DNA from: Roseococcus pinisoli
GTDB lineage: Bacteria > Pseudomonadota > Alphaproteobacteria > Acetobacterales > Acetobacteraceae
Direction of reading: 5' to 3'
DNA length: 64,000 nucleotides
NCBI RefSeq assembly: GCF_018413645.1
Contig: NZ_JAHCDA010000002.1
Coordinates: forward strand, 1-64,000
Shown here one piece after another: positions 46,401 to 59,200 of this stretch (the stretch's first letter is position 1; the number at the start of each line of letters is the position of its first letter). The notes under the pieces were generated by a model that was not told where the DNA came from, did no database searches, and saw only the letters and a list, made by a program, of their open reading frames with translations. The position numbers and the translations under genes are program-made.

Positions 46401-46931
46401 TCAGAACGGAATATCGTCATCCATATCCGTTTTCTTCCCCGAATCCCATCCGCCGGAGCGGGGGGCGCCACCGCGGGCGGGGGCCGAGCTGCGCTCGCCA
46501 TAGCCGCCGCTGCTCCGGCCGCCACCACCGCCACCGCCGCCGCCGTACTCACGCTCCTCGCCGGCATCTCCGCCGCCGCCGGAAGCCCGGCCGCCGATGA
46601 GCGCCAGCTCGCCACGGAACTGCCGCAGCACAATCTCGGTGGTGTACTTGTCCGCGCCGGACTGGTCCTGCCACTTCCGGGTCTCGAGCTGGCCTTCGAT
46701 GTAGACCTCGCTGCCCTTCTTCAGGAACCGCTCGGCGATCTCGCCCAGCTTTTCGTTGAAGATGGCCACCGCGTGCCACTCGGTCCGCTCCTGCTGGTTG
46801 CCCTCGCGGTCCTTGTAGCGCTCGCTGGTGGCCAGGCGCAGGTTCACGACCTTCCCGCCATTCTGGAAGTTCCGCACCTCCGGGTCCTTGCCGAGGCGCC
46901 CGAGGATGATCACCTTATTCACACCGGCCAT
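46401..46931 (-). CDS. ssb: Single-stranded DNA-binding protein
   Basis: 176 residues. The OB fold spans about 1-110 ([62 protein letters not shown]). A Gly/Ser-rich flexible linker with a long Gly run follows, then the acidic tip MDDDIPF that recruits repair and replication partners. AGGAGG lies 8 nt before the ATG. It is divergent from uvrA, and a LexA box lies in the shared region, so both may be in the SOS response. Confidence 0.97.
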   Translation of the reverse strand: MAGVNKVIILGRLGKDPEVRNFQNGGKVVNLRLATSERYKDREGNQQERTEWHAVAIFNEKLGEIAERFLKKGSEVYIEGQLETRKWQDQSGADKYTTEIVLRQFRGELALIGGRASGGGGDAGEEREYGGGGGGGGGRSSGGYGERSSAPARGGAPRSGGWDSGKKTDMDDDIPF

Positions 46932-47059
46932 CCGCCGCGCCTCCTATAAATCGGCCTGGAAACTACCTTTTCCGCGGCCCTGGGGCCAGCCCCGCGAAAT
47001 TCCGGGGTCTCTGGCCGTTTTCATGCTTTGCGCCGCAGCATATATGGTGCAGACAGCGT

Positions 47060-47074
47060 GAACACAATACGAAC
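47060..47074. promoter_or_regulatory. LexA (SOS) box between ssb and uvrA
   Basis: GAAC-ACAATAC-GAAC matches the alphaproteobacterial LexA site GAAC-N7-GAAC exactly. It is 28 bp before the uvrA start and 129 bp from the ssb start. Confidence 0.75.
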
Positions 47075-47101
47075 ATTCATCCCGTTCGGAGCCCGATTCC
47101 C

Positions 47102-50002
<2,901 letters not shown>

Positions 50003-50009
50003 GCACCGC

Positions 50010-51245
50010 TCACCCGAGGCGGGCGAAGAGGGCGGCGCGCCAGTACCAGGTGATCAACGCCGTCGCCGCCAGGCCGAAGAGGGCATAGGCCGTCGCGGTA
50101 TGGGCGAAGCCGACGCGCTCGATGGCGAAGCCCGCGATCAGAAGGCCGAGCGGCATGCCGTAGATGGCCAGCATCCGTAGTCCCATGACGCGGCCGCGGA
50201 AGGCGGCTTCGGTCGAGCGCAGCAGCAGCAGCGCCATCGGGATCATGCAGAAGCTCTGCATGAAGCCCGACAGGAAAAGCATCGCCATGCCGAGGGCCGG
50301 CGTACCGGCCTGCGCGAAGAACATCAGCAGGGCGAACCAGGTGCCCGCCGCCGCCAGCATGAGGGGCGCCGGTCGCTCGCTCACGCCGCGCCAGCTCAGG
50401 ATCATCGAGCCCGCGAGCGCCCCGGCCGCGAAGGAAGCGACGAGAAAGCCGAGGCCGGTGCGGTCCAGCCCGTAGACCTCGCGCGCCACATGCGGCAGCA
50501 GCCCACCCGAGAGCGGATAGGCCGCGAAATTGGCGAGCCAGGCCAGCCACAGCGCGGCCAGTAGCACCGGGGTGGTGCGCGCGAGGGCGATGCCCTCCGC
50601 CAGCTCCCGCCAGGTGGAGGCCAGCGTGGCCGGCGCCGCCCGCGGCCCGTCGCGCGTCGGCTCCCGCACGGCCAGCGTCAGCAGGGTGGCGATGAGGTAG
50701 AGGCCGACGACCACGCCATAGGCGGGCCCGATGCCCAGGGCCGCGATGATGCCCGCACCGGCCAGCGCCCCCGTCACTCGGGCGGCGTCCATGCTGGCGC
50801 GGCTGATGCCGATGGCACCGCCCAGCATTTTCGGCGGCAGGATCGCGGCCACCAGCGAGTTGCGCACGCCGATATCCGAGGGTTTGACCAGCCCGATCAG
50901 GCCGGCGGCCACGAGCACCGCCAGCGGGCTCAGCGCGCCCAGGACCGCAAGGCCCGCCACACAGCCCGCGATGGCCAGGTAGAAGAGCCGCATCGCGGCC
51001 AGCAGGTTCCGGTGCCCGATCCGGTCGCCCGCGACGCCCAGCAGCGGGGCGAGCAGCGTGCCGGTGAATTGAAGGGAGGCGAAGACGGTCAGCCAGATGA
51101 CCGATTCCGTGGTGACCAGCACGTACCAGCCGAGGATCAGCGTCTCCATCTCGAAGGCGAGCGAGGTCGCGAAATCGGCGGGCCACTGGAAGCGGAAGTC
51201 GCGCTGCGTGAAGGGCGAACGACGTCTCTCTTCGGCACCGCTCAT
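50010..51245 (-). CDS. MFS transporter (EntS-like, DHA3 type)
   Basis: 411 residues with twelve predicted helices. The N-terminus FTQRDFRFQWPADFATSLAF and the motif GVAGDRIGHRNLL between helices 2 and 3 are those of the MFS_3 group that includes the enterobactin exporter EntS. It is an inner-membrane exporter of unknown substrate. It converges on uvrA (7 bp between stops) and lies 102 bp downstream of a second, unrelated MFS gene. Confidence 0.85.
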   Translation of the reverse strand: MSGAEERRRSPFTQRDFRFQWPADFATSLAFEMETLILGWYVLVTTESVIWLTVFASLQFTGTLLAPLLGVAGDRIGHRNLLAAMRLFYLAIAGCVAGLAVLGALSPLAVLVAAGLIGLVKPSDIGVRNSLVAAILPPKMLGGAIGISRASMDAARVTGALAGAGIIAALGIGPAYGVVVGLYLIATLLTLAVREPTRDGPRAAPATLASTWRELAEGIALARTTPVLLAALWLAWLANFAAYPLSGGLLPHVAREVYGLDRTGLGFLVASFAAGALAGSMILSWRGVSERPAPLMLAAAGTWFALLMFFAQAGTPALGMAMLFLSGFMQSFCMIPMALLLLRSTEAAFRGRVMGLRMLAIYGMPLGLLIAGFAIERVGFAHTATAYALFGLAATALITWYWRAALFARLG

Positions 51246-51347
51246 GAGCGGGCCTGCTGGGCGGGCATTACGTTTCCTCTCCCGGGCGCCGTCGGGGGCG
51301 CCTGCGCGGATGAGTATGGGCGATGGAAAGGAGGCGCGGGAGCCCCC

Positions 51348-52517
51348 TCAGGCGGCCTGCACCGCCGTTTTTCCGCGGATGGCCGCCGCATAGATCGCCA
51401 GCGCCCCCAGCGACAGCGCCAGGAAGGCCGCCGCCGCCAATAGGGGCGCCGCCGGCGCGCCGGTCGCGTCGCGCATCAGCCCGGCGAAGGGCGGCAGCAA
51501 AGCGAGGCCGAGGTAGAAGACGGTGTAGTGCACGCCCATGCCAAAGGCGCGGCTCTCCGCCGAAAGCACGCGGCCGGCGAAGGCCATGATCAGGCTCGAG
51601 GGCGGTGCTGCCAGAAGGCCGAAGGCGGGCAGGGTCAGCCAGGGCGGTGCCCCCGCCGCGGTGGCCACCAGGGCGCCGACCATGCCGAGGATGCAGAGGA
51701 TCATGACCAGCATCGGCCGTCCGAGCCGTTCCGCGATCGCGCCGCCGAAGGGCTGGAGCGGCAGGATGGCAAAGCCGATGAGCGAGGTCAGGGCCCCGGC
51801 CTCTGCGCGGGTCGCACCACTCGCGACGAGGAAGGCCGGCGTGAAGCCGACCGCCACGGCGAAAGCCGCGTTGTAGCCTGCCCAGACGGTGCCCAGCGCC
51901 AGCATCGGCCGCCATTCATGGGGCAGCAGCCAGAGCCGCCGCGGCTCGGCGCTTCCGGCCGTGCCCTCCCGCGCCGTGGCCAGGAGCAGGAGCAGGAGGA
52001 AGGCCAGGCTGCAGAAGCCCGCCGAGAGCCAGAGTCCGGCCCGCCAGTTCTCGCCGACCAGCGGGATGACCAGCAGTGCCAACCCGATGCCGAAGGGCCA
52101 GGCCATCAGCATGAGGCCCATGGCCAGGGCGACGGAAGGGCCCGAGAAACGGTCCAGCACCATCTTGGCGCCGGCGATGGTCAGCAGCGCGCCGCCGATG
52201 CCCGAGACGAGCCGCCCCGCCAGCGCGACGCTGAAGTCCGGTGCCAAGGCCAGCAGGATGCCCCCCGCCGCCATGAGGCCGACGCCGCCCAGCAGCACGA
52301 CGCGGTCGCCGAGCCGCGCCAGCAGCCATCCCGCCGGCAGCGCCACGAAGACGCCCGCCAGGGAATATGTGCCGATCAGCGTGCCGAGGGCCGCCCAATC
52401 CGCGACCAGCGCGCCGATCAGCAACGGCCCGAGCGCGCCGACGACCTGGAGCTGCGCCCCCATGGAGACGCGCGCCAGGCCCAGCACGCCGACCTCCCCC
52501 CACCGTCCGAGAAACAT
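51348..52517 (-). CDS. MFS transporter (CynX/NimT-like)
   Basis: 389 residues, twelve predicted helices, with GWLLARLGDRVVLLGG as the helix 2-3 motif and GRLVSGIGGALLTIAGAKM in helix 4. It resembles the CynX/NimT group of small-solute facilitators rather than the neighbouring exporter. Substrate unknown. It follows mutY by 69 bp on the same strand; co-transcription is possible but no functional link is evident. Confidence 0.82.
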   Translation of the reverse strand: MFLGRWGEVGVLGLARVSMGAQLQVVGALGPLLIGALVADWAALGTLIGTYSLAGVFVALPAGWLLARLGDRVVLLGGVGLMAAGGILLALAPDFSVALAGRLVSGIGGALLTIAGAKMVLDRFSGPSVALAMGLMLMAWPFGIGLALLVIPLVGENWRAGLWLSAGFCSLAFLLLLLLATAREGTAGSAEPRRLWLLPHEWRPMLALGTVWAGYNAAFAVAVGFTPAFLVASGATRAEAGALTSLIGFAILPLQPFGGAIAERLGRPMLVMILCILGMVGALVATAAGAPPWLTLPAFGLLAAPPSSLIMAFAGRVLSAESRAFGMGVHYTVFYLGLALLPPFAGLMRDATGAPAAPLLAAAAFLALSLGALAIYAAAIRGKTAVQAA

Positions 52518-52586
52518 CAGGAACGCCCGCTCCGACCCGTCACAGCCAGGAGGTTAGACCGCCGCCGTCCGGAAGGTCATGGGACT

Positions 52587-53612
52587 TCAGCCCAGCAGGG
52601 CCAGGAGCTTGCGCATTGCCGTCGGCAGGCTCCGCGTCGCCTGCTCCATCGTCGCGCGCTCCGCCCAGTTGGGCAGGTCCGGTACCTCCGCCGCCAGCAC
52701 CCGCATGGAGAGGTCGCGATGGGTGAAGCCATGTGAGGCGATGCCGGGGCGCGGCGTCCAGGAAAGGCCGGGCAGGGGGGCGTGGCCCAGCGCCTCCTCG
52801 TCCTTCCAGGGGGTGGCGCGCCACGGCGTCCCCGGCAGGCCGAGCATGCCGCCGAGCAGCCCGCTTTCCGGCCGGCGGACCAGAAGCAGCTGGCCGTTTG
52901 CATCGGTCACCGCGAAATGCACGCCATGCAGCGCCGTCCGCGCCGCCTTCGGCGCCTTGCGCGGCAGGGTGGCGGCAATGCCCAGCGCCGCGCCACGGCA
53001 ATCCGCCCGCCAGGGGCAGAGGACGCAGGTCGGGCTCTTCGGCGTGCAGATGGTGGCGCCGAGGTCGAAAAGCGCCTGCGCGAAATCGCCCGGCCGTTCC
53101 CGCACCACCAGCTGCGCCGCGAAGCTCTGGGCCAGGCGGCCCAGCTCCGGCCTGGCGGCGGGCAGGGGCGTCTCGACGGCGAAGAGGCGCGACATCACGC
53201 GCTCCACATTGCCGTCCAGCGGCACCACCGGCTCGCCGAGCGCGATCGCGCCGATCGCCGCGGCCGTGTAGGGGCCGATTCCAGGCAGTGCGCGCCACCC
53301 GGCCGAATCGGCGGGAAAGCCGCCGGCCGCGATCGCCTTCGCCGCCGCGTGCAGGTTGCGCGCCCGGGCATAGTAGCCGAGGCCCGCCCATTCCTCCGCC
53401 AGCTCGCCCCAATCGGCCGCCGCCAGCGCTTCTACATCCGGGAAACGGGCCATGAATCGCGCATAGCGCGGCCCGACGGTCGCGACGGTCGTCTGCTGGA
53501 GCATGACCTCGCTGACCCAGATGCGGTATGGATCCGTCTGACCGCGCCAGCCCAGGCGTCTCGCGGAGCGGTCGTACCAGGCGAGCAATTCGGCAGCAGA
53601 GGGGTGAGGCAT
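52587..53612 (-). CDS. mutY: A/G-specific adenine glycosylase
   Basis: 341 residues. MutY removes adenine mispaired with 8-oxoguanine. The catalytic Glu35 is in VSEVMLQQT, the helix-hairpin-helix is LPGIGPYTAAAI, the catalytic Asp133 in PLDGNVER, and the iron-sulfur cluster ligands are Cys189, Cys196, Cys199 and Cys205 (C-x6-C-x2-C-x5-C). A C-terminal NUDIX-like domain (from ~230: LLLVRRPESGLLGGMLGLPG) recognises 8-oxoG. The ATG shares one base with the divergent dciA start, so the initiation regions of the two genes overlap. Confidence 0.96.
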   Translation of the reverse strand: MPHPSAAELLAWYDRSARRLGWRGQTDPYRIWVSEVMLQQTTVATVGPRYARFMARFPDVEALAAADWGELAEEWAGLGYYARARNLHAAAKAIAAGGFPADSAGWRALPGIGPYTAAAIGAIALGEPVVPLDGNVERVMSRLFAVETPLPAARPELGRLAQSFAAQLVVRERPGDFAQALFDLGATICTPKSPTCVLCPWRADCRGAALGIAATLPRKAPKAARTALHGVHFAVTDANGQLLLVRRPESGLLGGMLGLPGTPWRATPWKDEEALGHAPLPGLSWTPRPGIASHGFTHRDLSMRVLAAEVPDLPNWAERATMEQATRSLPTAMRKLLALLG

Positions 53613-54091
53613 TGGCGAAGAAGGAGACGGTCGCGCCGCCGCTGTCCAGCACCCCCTTCGGGGGGCCGCGGGACCTTGCCGCGCTGATCCCCCGCCTGAC
53701 CCGCCCGGCCTTCCGCAAGCGGAGCCCGGATTCCGCGCAGATCATGGCGGACTGGCCGATCATCGTCGGTCCCGGCACCGCCGGCATGGCGGAGCCGGTG
53801 CGCCTCACCTCCGGAACGCTGACCCTGGCCTGCACGGGTCCGGCCGCCATGGAGCTCGGCATGGCGGCGCCGGCCCTCATGGACCGGATCAATTCACATC
53901 TTGGCCGGGTGGCGGTGCGCAAGCTCGCCTTCGTCCAGCGGCCCCGCCCGCCGGAGCCGCCCCGGCCGCCGAAGCCGGTGCCCGGCCCCGTGCCGGACCC
54001 GGTCACCAACCGGTTGGAGGGGGTTCCCGGCGAGGAGCTGCGTGCCGCCCTGGAAAGGCTGGCGCGCGGCGTCTTCTCCCGAACCCCCTGA
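53612..54091 (+). CDS. dciA: DciA-type replicative helicase loader/operator (DUF721)
   Basis: 159 residues from TTG at 53612, preceded by GAGGGGTGAGG (53600-53610). The DUF721 core is W-P-x-I-V-G-P-G-T-A followed by a beta segment (LTLACTGPAAMELGMAAPAL) and NSHLGRVAVRKLAFVQ, as in DciA proteins that help load DnaB in bacteria lacking DnaC. A Pro-rich tail follows. The longer frame from 53528 runs into mutY and lacks a good start. Next to mutY this DUF721 gene is in a place seen in other alphaproteobacteria, as I recall. The TTG start is my choice from the ribosome site. Confidence 0.8.
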   Translation: MAKKETVAPPLSSTPFGGPRDLAALIPRLTRPAFRKRSPDSAQIMADWPIIVGPGTAGMAEPVRLTSGTLTLACTGPAAMELGMAAPALMDRINSHLGRVAVRKLAFVQRPRPPEPPRPPKPVPGPVPDPVTNRLEGVPGEELRAALERLARGVFSRTP

Positions 54092-54099
54092 GCCGGGGT

Positions 54100-55362
54100 T
54101 CAACGCCGAAGGGCGGAACCGCTGCCTTCGTCCCAGCGCCAGCAGGGCGGATCGCCCGGGATCTCGACCCCGCCCACCCAGCGCGGCCTCGGCCGCAGCG
54201 ACAGCCAGTCCACCTCGCCCGCCAGGACCCGGCGCCCCAGGGGCGTGATCGAGAGCCGCGCCCGTGGCCAGTCCTCATCGCCGAGGCCGGTGAAGACAGG
54301 CTCCGAGGGGCTTTCGAGCTCCCGCAGCAGCTCGCGGAAGATCAGGTCCGTCATCCAGGGCAGGGGCTCGCGCTCCATCATCAGCCGGCCGAAGACCTGG
54401 CCGGCGTTGCCTGCCTCCTCGGCGATGAGCCGAAGGGTCAGCCGGGCCGTCAGCCCCAGCCCGTCCGAGGTCCAGGGCAGTTCCTGGCAATGGCGGCGGA
54501 TCGCCCGGCCGAGGGAAGGGAGGGCCTCCGTCCCCGATTGCGCCAGCGCCGCCAGCGGCCGCGGATCGGGGGCGCGCAGCGCATCCCAGGCGAGGCGCCC
54601 CGCCCCCAGCGCCGCCTCCGGCACCGGCCGGCGCTCCTCCCACAACAGGCGCAGGGCTTCGGGCGGAAGCTGGCCCAGGCCGATGAAGCGCGTGCCGCCC
54701 GGGTAATGCCCGGTGGAGACCAGTTCCAGCCGCGCGGGCGGCATCTCCGCGAAATGCGCCAGGCAGCGGGCCAGGATCAGCTGGTCGTAGATATCGTGCT
54801 CGAACCAGAGGACGACGCGCTCGTAGCGCGAGGCGGCGGAAGCCAAGCCCTCTTCCGAGCCGCGCAGCTTCGCGGCGACGGCCTCCCGGTCCAGGCCGAC
54901 TCCCGCGCCATAGGCCTGTGCGATGAAACCCGCCCGGCGATCCAGCCAGTCCGGCGCATTCACGACCGGCCCCTGGCAGAGGGGATCCGAATATTCCAGG
55001 AAGGCGCCGCGGAAGCCGGCCTCCTGAAGCCAGGGCCGGATGTCGTGGCCGCAGCGCAGATGCAGGGTGGTCATGTCGCGATCGGGCGCGGCGCCGCCGC
55101 GGGCGATCCTCTCCCGGCTCGCCTCCATCCTGTCGATATGAGCCTTGAGGCGCGGCCAACTCGGCAGGCCGAGTTCCCGGGCGATGACGAGCTGGGCGTC
55201 GCTCAGCGCCGGCGCGGATAGCGGCTCCCGGGCCCTCGGGTGATGCCGGCCGAAGCGGGCCAGCGCCTCGGCCTCGCCGTCGCGCAGGCCGCGCAGCAGC
55301 TCCTTCGCGCGCTTGCGCTGCTGCTCGAGATTCAGGCGGAAGGGAGACCCGGGCGGCGCCAC
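54100..55362 (-). CDS. DUF1835 domain-containing protein
   Basis: About 420 residues from GTG 55362; the frame is open to 55563 but the extra residues are low-complexity and lack a ribosome site. The N-terminal part (LEQQRKRAKELLRGLRDG, then LSDAQLVIARELGLPSWPRL and KAHI) is a conserved helical module I know from ankyrin-like proteins. The middle matches DUF1835 (TLHLRCGHDIRPWLQEAG; CQGPV; VVLWFEHDIYDQLILARCL; IGLGQLPPEAL). The C-terminus may be a winged-helix-like domain. Function is unknown. It converges on dciA (8 bp between stops) and is divergent from dsbA. Confidence 0.72.
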   Translation of the reverse strand: MAPPGSPFRLNLEQQRKRAKELLRGLRDGEAEALARFGRHHPRAREPLSAPALSDAQLVIARELGLPSWPRLKAHIDRMEASRERIARGGAAPDRDMTTLHLRCGHDIRPWLQEAGFRGAFLEYSDPLCQGPVVNAPDWLDRRAGFIAQAYGAGVGLDREAVAAKLRGSEEGLASAASRYERVVLWFEHDIYDQLILARCLAHFAEMPPARLELVSTGHYPGGTRFIGLGQLPPEALRLLWEERRPVPEAALGAGRLAWDALRAPDPRPLAALAQSGTEALPSLGRAIRRHCQELPWTSDGLGLTARLTLRLIAEEAGNAGQVFGRLMMEREPLPWMTDLIFRELLRELESPSEPVFTGLGDEDWPRARLSITPLGRRVLAGEVDWLSLRPRPRWVGGVEIPGDPPCWRWDEGSGSALRR

Positions 55363-55651
55363 GGAGGCGGATTCAGGTCGTGCGGATTCTGATCGGTCGA
55401 ACAAAGGAAGCCCCTTCCTCGCGTCTGTGTCCGCCGGCCAGACAGGAAAGGGTGGACGAAGCGTCGGAGCCAATTCCAGCGAGCGTGGGCGCAGCCCTTT
55501 CCGCGGACACGGAGGCTCCGATCGAGCCGCCGCCAGAAAATCAGCGGCGCGGCTGGAAGTCAATCAGCGGCGCGGCGGCAGGTACCCAAAACTGGACAAG
55601 GCCGCCCCCCTACGCCAGATGATGTCCCGTTATCCAGCCGGAGCCTGGCTC

Positions 55652-56251
55652 ATGCAGCTTACCCGTCGCACCCTCGGCGTTCTCGCCGCCGCCACCCCCA
55701 GCCTCGCGCTGGCGCAAAGCGGGGATCCCCGTCTCGGGCCCCGCTCCATGGGCCGTGCCGACGCGCCGGTCACGGTGACCGAGTTCTTCTCGCTGACCTG
55801 CGGCCATTGCGCCGCCTTCCACACGACCAACTGGCCGCGCGTGAAGGCCGAGCTGGTGGATACCGGCCGCATCCGCTTCGTCTGGCGCGACTTTCCGCTC
55901 GACGGCATCGCGCTCGCCGCCGCCTGCGTGGCCCGGTCCCTGCCGGAGGACCGCTACCCGGCCTTCCTGACGACGCTCTTCCAGACGCAGGACCGCTGGG
56001 CCTTCGCCCAGGGCCGCCAGCTGGAGGAGCTCGCTCGCCTCGCCGCGCTGGCGGGCATGGACCGCAAGGGCTTCGACGCCGTGGTGGCCGATGAGGCGCT
56101 GCGCCGCGGCATCCTCGAGCAGCGTATGGCCGCGGAGCGCGAGTTCCGGATCACGGCGACGCCGAGCTTCGCCTTCAACGGCCGCGTGCAGTCCGGCAAC
56201 ATTGCGTTCGACCAGTTCGCCCAGCTGGTGCAGCAAGCTCCGAAACCTTGA
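55652..56251 (+). CDS. DsbA-family thiol:disulfide oxidoreductase
   Basis: 199 residues from the ATG at 55652 (GGAG 8 nt before). A signal peptide (RRTLGVLAAATPSLALAQ) exports it. The thioredoxin fold has the active site Cys50-Gly-His-Cys53 in FFSLTCGHCAAFH, and the cis-Pro loop ITATPSFAFNG. It forms or shuffles disulfides in periplasmic proteins. C-G-H-C differs from the C-P-H-C of E. coli DsbA and predicts a less oxidising protein. The stop overlaps the smc start (TTGA), so smc translation is coupled to it. Confidence 0.9.
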   Translation: MQLTRRTLGVLAAATPSLALAQSGDPRLGPRSMGRADAPVTVTEFFSLTCGHCAAFHTTNWPRVKAELVDTGRIRFVWRDFPLDGIALAAACVARSLPEDRYPAFLTTLFQTQDRWAFAQGRQLEELARLAALAGMDRKGFDAVVADEALRRGILEQRMAAEREFRITATPSFAFNGRVQSGNIAFDQFAQLVQQAPKP

Positions 56252-59200
56252 GCGAAGGGACACCGGCCCCTGCCGGTGAGGAGGAAGCGCCGCCGCTTCC
56301 GGAGGCGCGGCGCCTTTCCGCGACCCTGACCGGCCTGCGCATCGCGGGCTTCAAGAGCTTTGCCGAGCCGGTGCAGGTTCCCGTCCTGCCCGGGCTGACG
56401 GGGGTCGTCGGCCCCAATGGCTGCGGCAAGTCCAACGTGGTCGAGGCGCTGCGCTGGGCCATGGGCGAAAGCTCGGCCCGGTCGCTGCGCGGCGGCGAGA
56501 TGGACGACATCATCTTCGCCGGCACCGCGACGCGCCCCGCCCGCAACCTCGCCGAGGTCGTGCTCAGCCTGGAGGAGGCGCAGGGCGTGGCCCCCGCGCC
56601 CATGGACCAGGCGACCGAGCTGGAGGTGACCCGGCGCATCGACCGCGGCTCGGGCAGCACCTATCGCATCAATGGCCGCGAGGTCCGCGCGCGCGACGTG
56701 CAGACCATGTTCGCCGACCTCGCCAGCGGGCCGCGCGCCTCGGGCATGGTCAGCCAGGGGCGGGTGGCGGCGCTGATCGGCGCCAAGCCCGAGGAGCGCC
56801 GCAGCGTGCTGGAGGAGGCCGCCGGCATCGCCGGCCTGCGCGCCCGCCGCCACGAGGCCGAGCTGAAGCTGCGCCAGGCCGAGACCAACCTCTCCCGCAG
56901 CGAGGACCTTCTGGGCCAGCTCGGCGTCCAGCAGGAAAGCCTGAAGAAGCAGGCGCGCCAGGCCATCCGCTACCGCAGCATCTCCGGCCTGGTGCGCGAG
57001 GCGGAGGGCGAGTGGTTCGCCATCCTCGTCGCCAGGGCCGAAGCCGCGATCGAGGCCGCCCGCGCGGCGCTGGCCGGACGCCAGCAGGCCCTGGCGCTGG
57101 CCGAGGCCGCTGCCGAGGAAGGGCGCCGCCTTTCGGAAGCCGCCACCGCCGCCATCGAGGCTCCCCGTGCCGAGGAGGGCGTGACCCGCACCCTGCTGGA
57201 GCGCCGGCGCGTGGAGGCCGAGAACCTTGCCGCCGAGGCCGACCGCGCCCGTTCCATTCTGGCGGAGGCCGAGGCGGCGCTGACGCAGCTCCTCGCCGAC
57301 CTCGAGGATGCCCGCTCGGTTGAGGCCGATGCGCGCGCCGCCGAAACCCGCGCCCAGCGCGAGGCCGCCGGACTCGCCTCGGCCGAGGCGCAGATCCCCG
57401 CCCGCATCGAGGCGGCGCAGGCCGAGGCCTCCGGCCTCGACGGCGAGCTCTCCGGCGCCGAGGCCCGGACCGAGGCCGCGACCGAGGCCGCCGCCGCCCT
57501 GGCCGCCCGCGCCAATCAGGTCGCCTCCGAGCTCGCCTTCGCCGAGGGGCGCCACCGCCGCGTCCAGGACCAGCATGCCCAGCTCGCCGCCCAGCGCGCC
57601 GCGGCGGAGGCCCAATCCGTCCCGGAAGCGGCGCTCGAGGCCGTGGAGGCCCGCCTGCGCGACGCCGAGGCCGCGACCGAGGCCAAGCGGCAGGAGCTGG
57701 AAGCCGCCGAGCGCCGCCGGGCCGAGGCCGCCAGCCGCGCCACCGCCGCGCGCGACGCCGCCCGGGCGGCCGAGATCGAGCGCGGTGCCGCCGAACGCGC
57801 CCGCGCCGCCGCCGCCCAGCGCCTTCAATCCGCCCGCCAGCGCGAGGAGGCGGCCCTTCGCGCTGCGCCCGCGGCCCCTGATGCCGGGGCGCTGACCGAG
57901 GCCCGCACCGCCGCCGAGACCGCGGCGGCCGCCCTGCGCGAGGCGGAGGCCGCCCTGGCTGCCGCCCGCCAATCCCGCGAATCCTCCCAGGAGCGCGCCA
58001 CCGCGTCCCGGACGGCCGAGTCGGAAGCGCGCGCCGTCGAATCCCGCCTTCGGGCCGAGCTTCAGGGCCTCCGCGCCGCCGCCGGCGATTCGGCTGAGGC
58101 GGATCCCATCGCCCGCACGCTCACCATCCCCGAGGGGCTCGAGGCCGCGCTTGGCGCCGCGCTGGGCGAAGGGCTGGAGGGGGGCAGGGGCAGCGGCACC
58201 AACCGCTTCTGGCGCGCCCTGCCGCCGCTGGGCCAGGCGCCGGCCTTGCCGGAAGGGGCCACGGCCCTGGCCGGCCTCGTCGGCGCGCCCGAGGAGCTGG
58301 GGCGGGCGCTCTCCCAGATCGGCCTGGTCGCGGATGGCGCGCCGCTGCAGGCGGCCCTGCGCCCGGGCCAGGCCCTGGTCTCCCGCGAGGGCGCACTCTG
58401 GCGCTGGGACGGCTATGTGCAGGCGCCCGGCGCCGCCAAGGCCGGCGCGGCGCGGCTGCAGAACCTCGCCCGGCTGCGTCAGGCCGAGGCGAAGCTGGCG
58501 GAGGCCGCCCCGGCCGCGCGCACCGCCGAGGCTGCCCGCGCGGAAGCCGCCGCTGCCGAAGCCGCCGCCCAGACGGCCGAGGTCGCCGCCCGCCGCGCCC
58601 GTGACGCGGCCGAGCCCGAGACACGCCGCGCTGCCAGCAAGGCCGCCGAGCTGACCGCCCGCCATGAGGCCGCCGAACGGCGGCAGGCCGAATATCGCGC
58701 CCAGACCGCCCGCCTGGCCGAGGAGCGTGCCGAAGCGGAAGCCGCGCTGGCCGAGGCCGAGGCGCTGCTCGCCGCCACGCCTGCCATCGTCGCCTTCAAG
58801 GCCGAGGCCGAGGCCGCCGAGCGCGCCCAGACCGAGGAAGGATCGGCCCGCGAGGCGCGCCGGCGCGCAGAGGCGGAACTGACCGCCGCGCGCACCGAGC
58901 AGGCCTCGCTGCGCAGCCGCAGCGTCGCCGCGGTCGCACAGATCGCGGCCCTGACGCCGCAGCTGGACCGCGCCGGCGCCGAGGCTGCCGAGGCCGGCGA
59001 GGCGCTGGACCGTGCCCGCGCCGCCCGTGCCACCCTGCCGGACCTCGCCGTCGCGCGGGCCGAGGTGGATGAGGCGCGGCTGGCCCTGGCCGGCATCCGA
59101 TCCCGTGCGGCTGAGGCGCGGGGGAAGGTGCTGGCCCTGCAGGGGGAACGCGAATCGCTGGCTTCCCGGCGCGAATCCGCCGTGGCCGAGCGGGCGGCCT

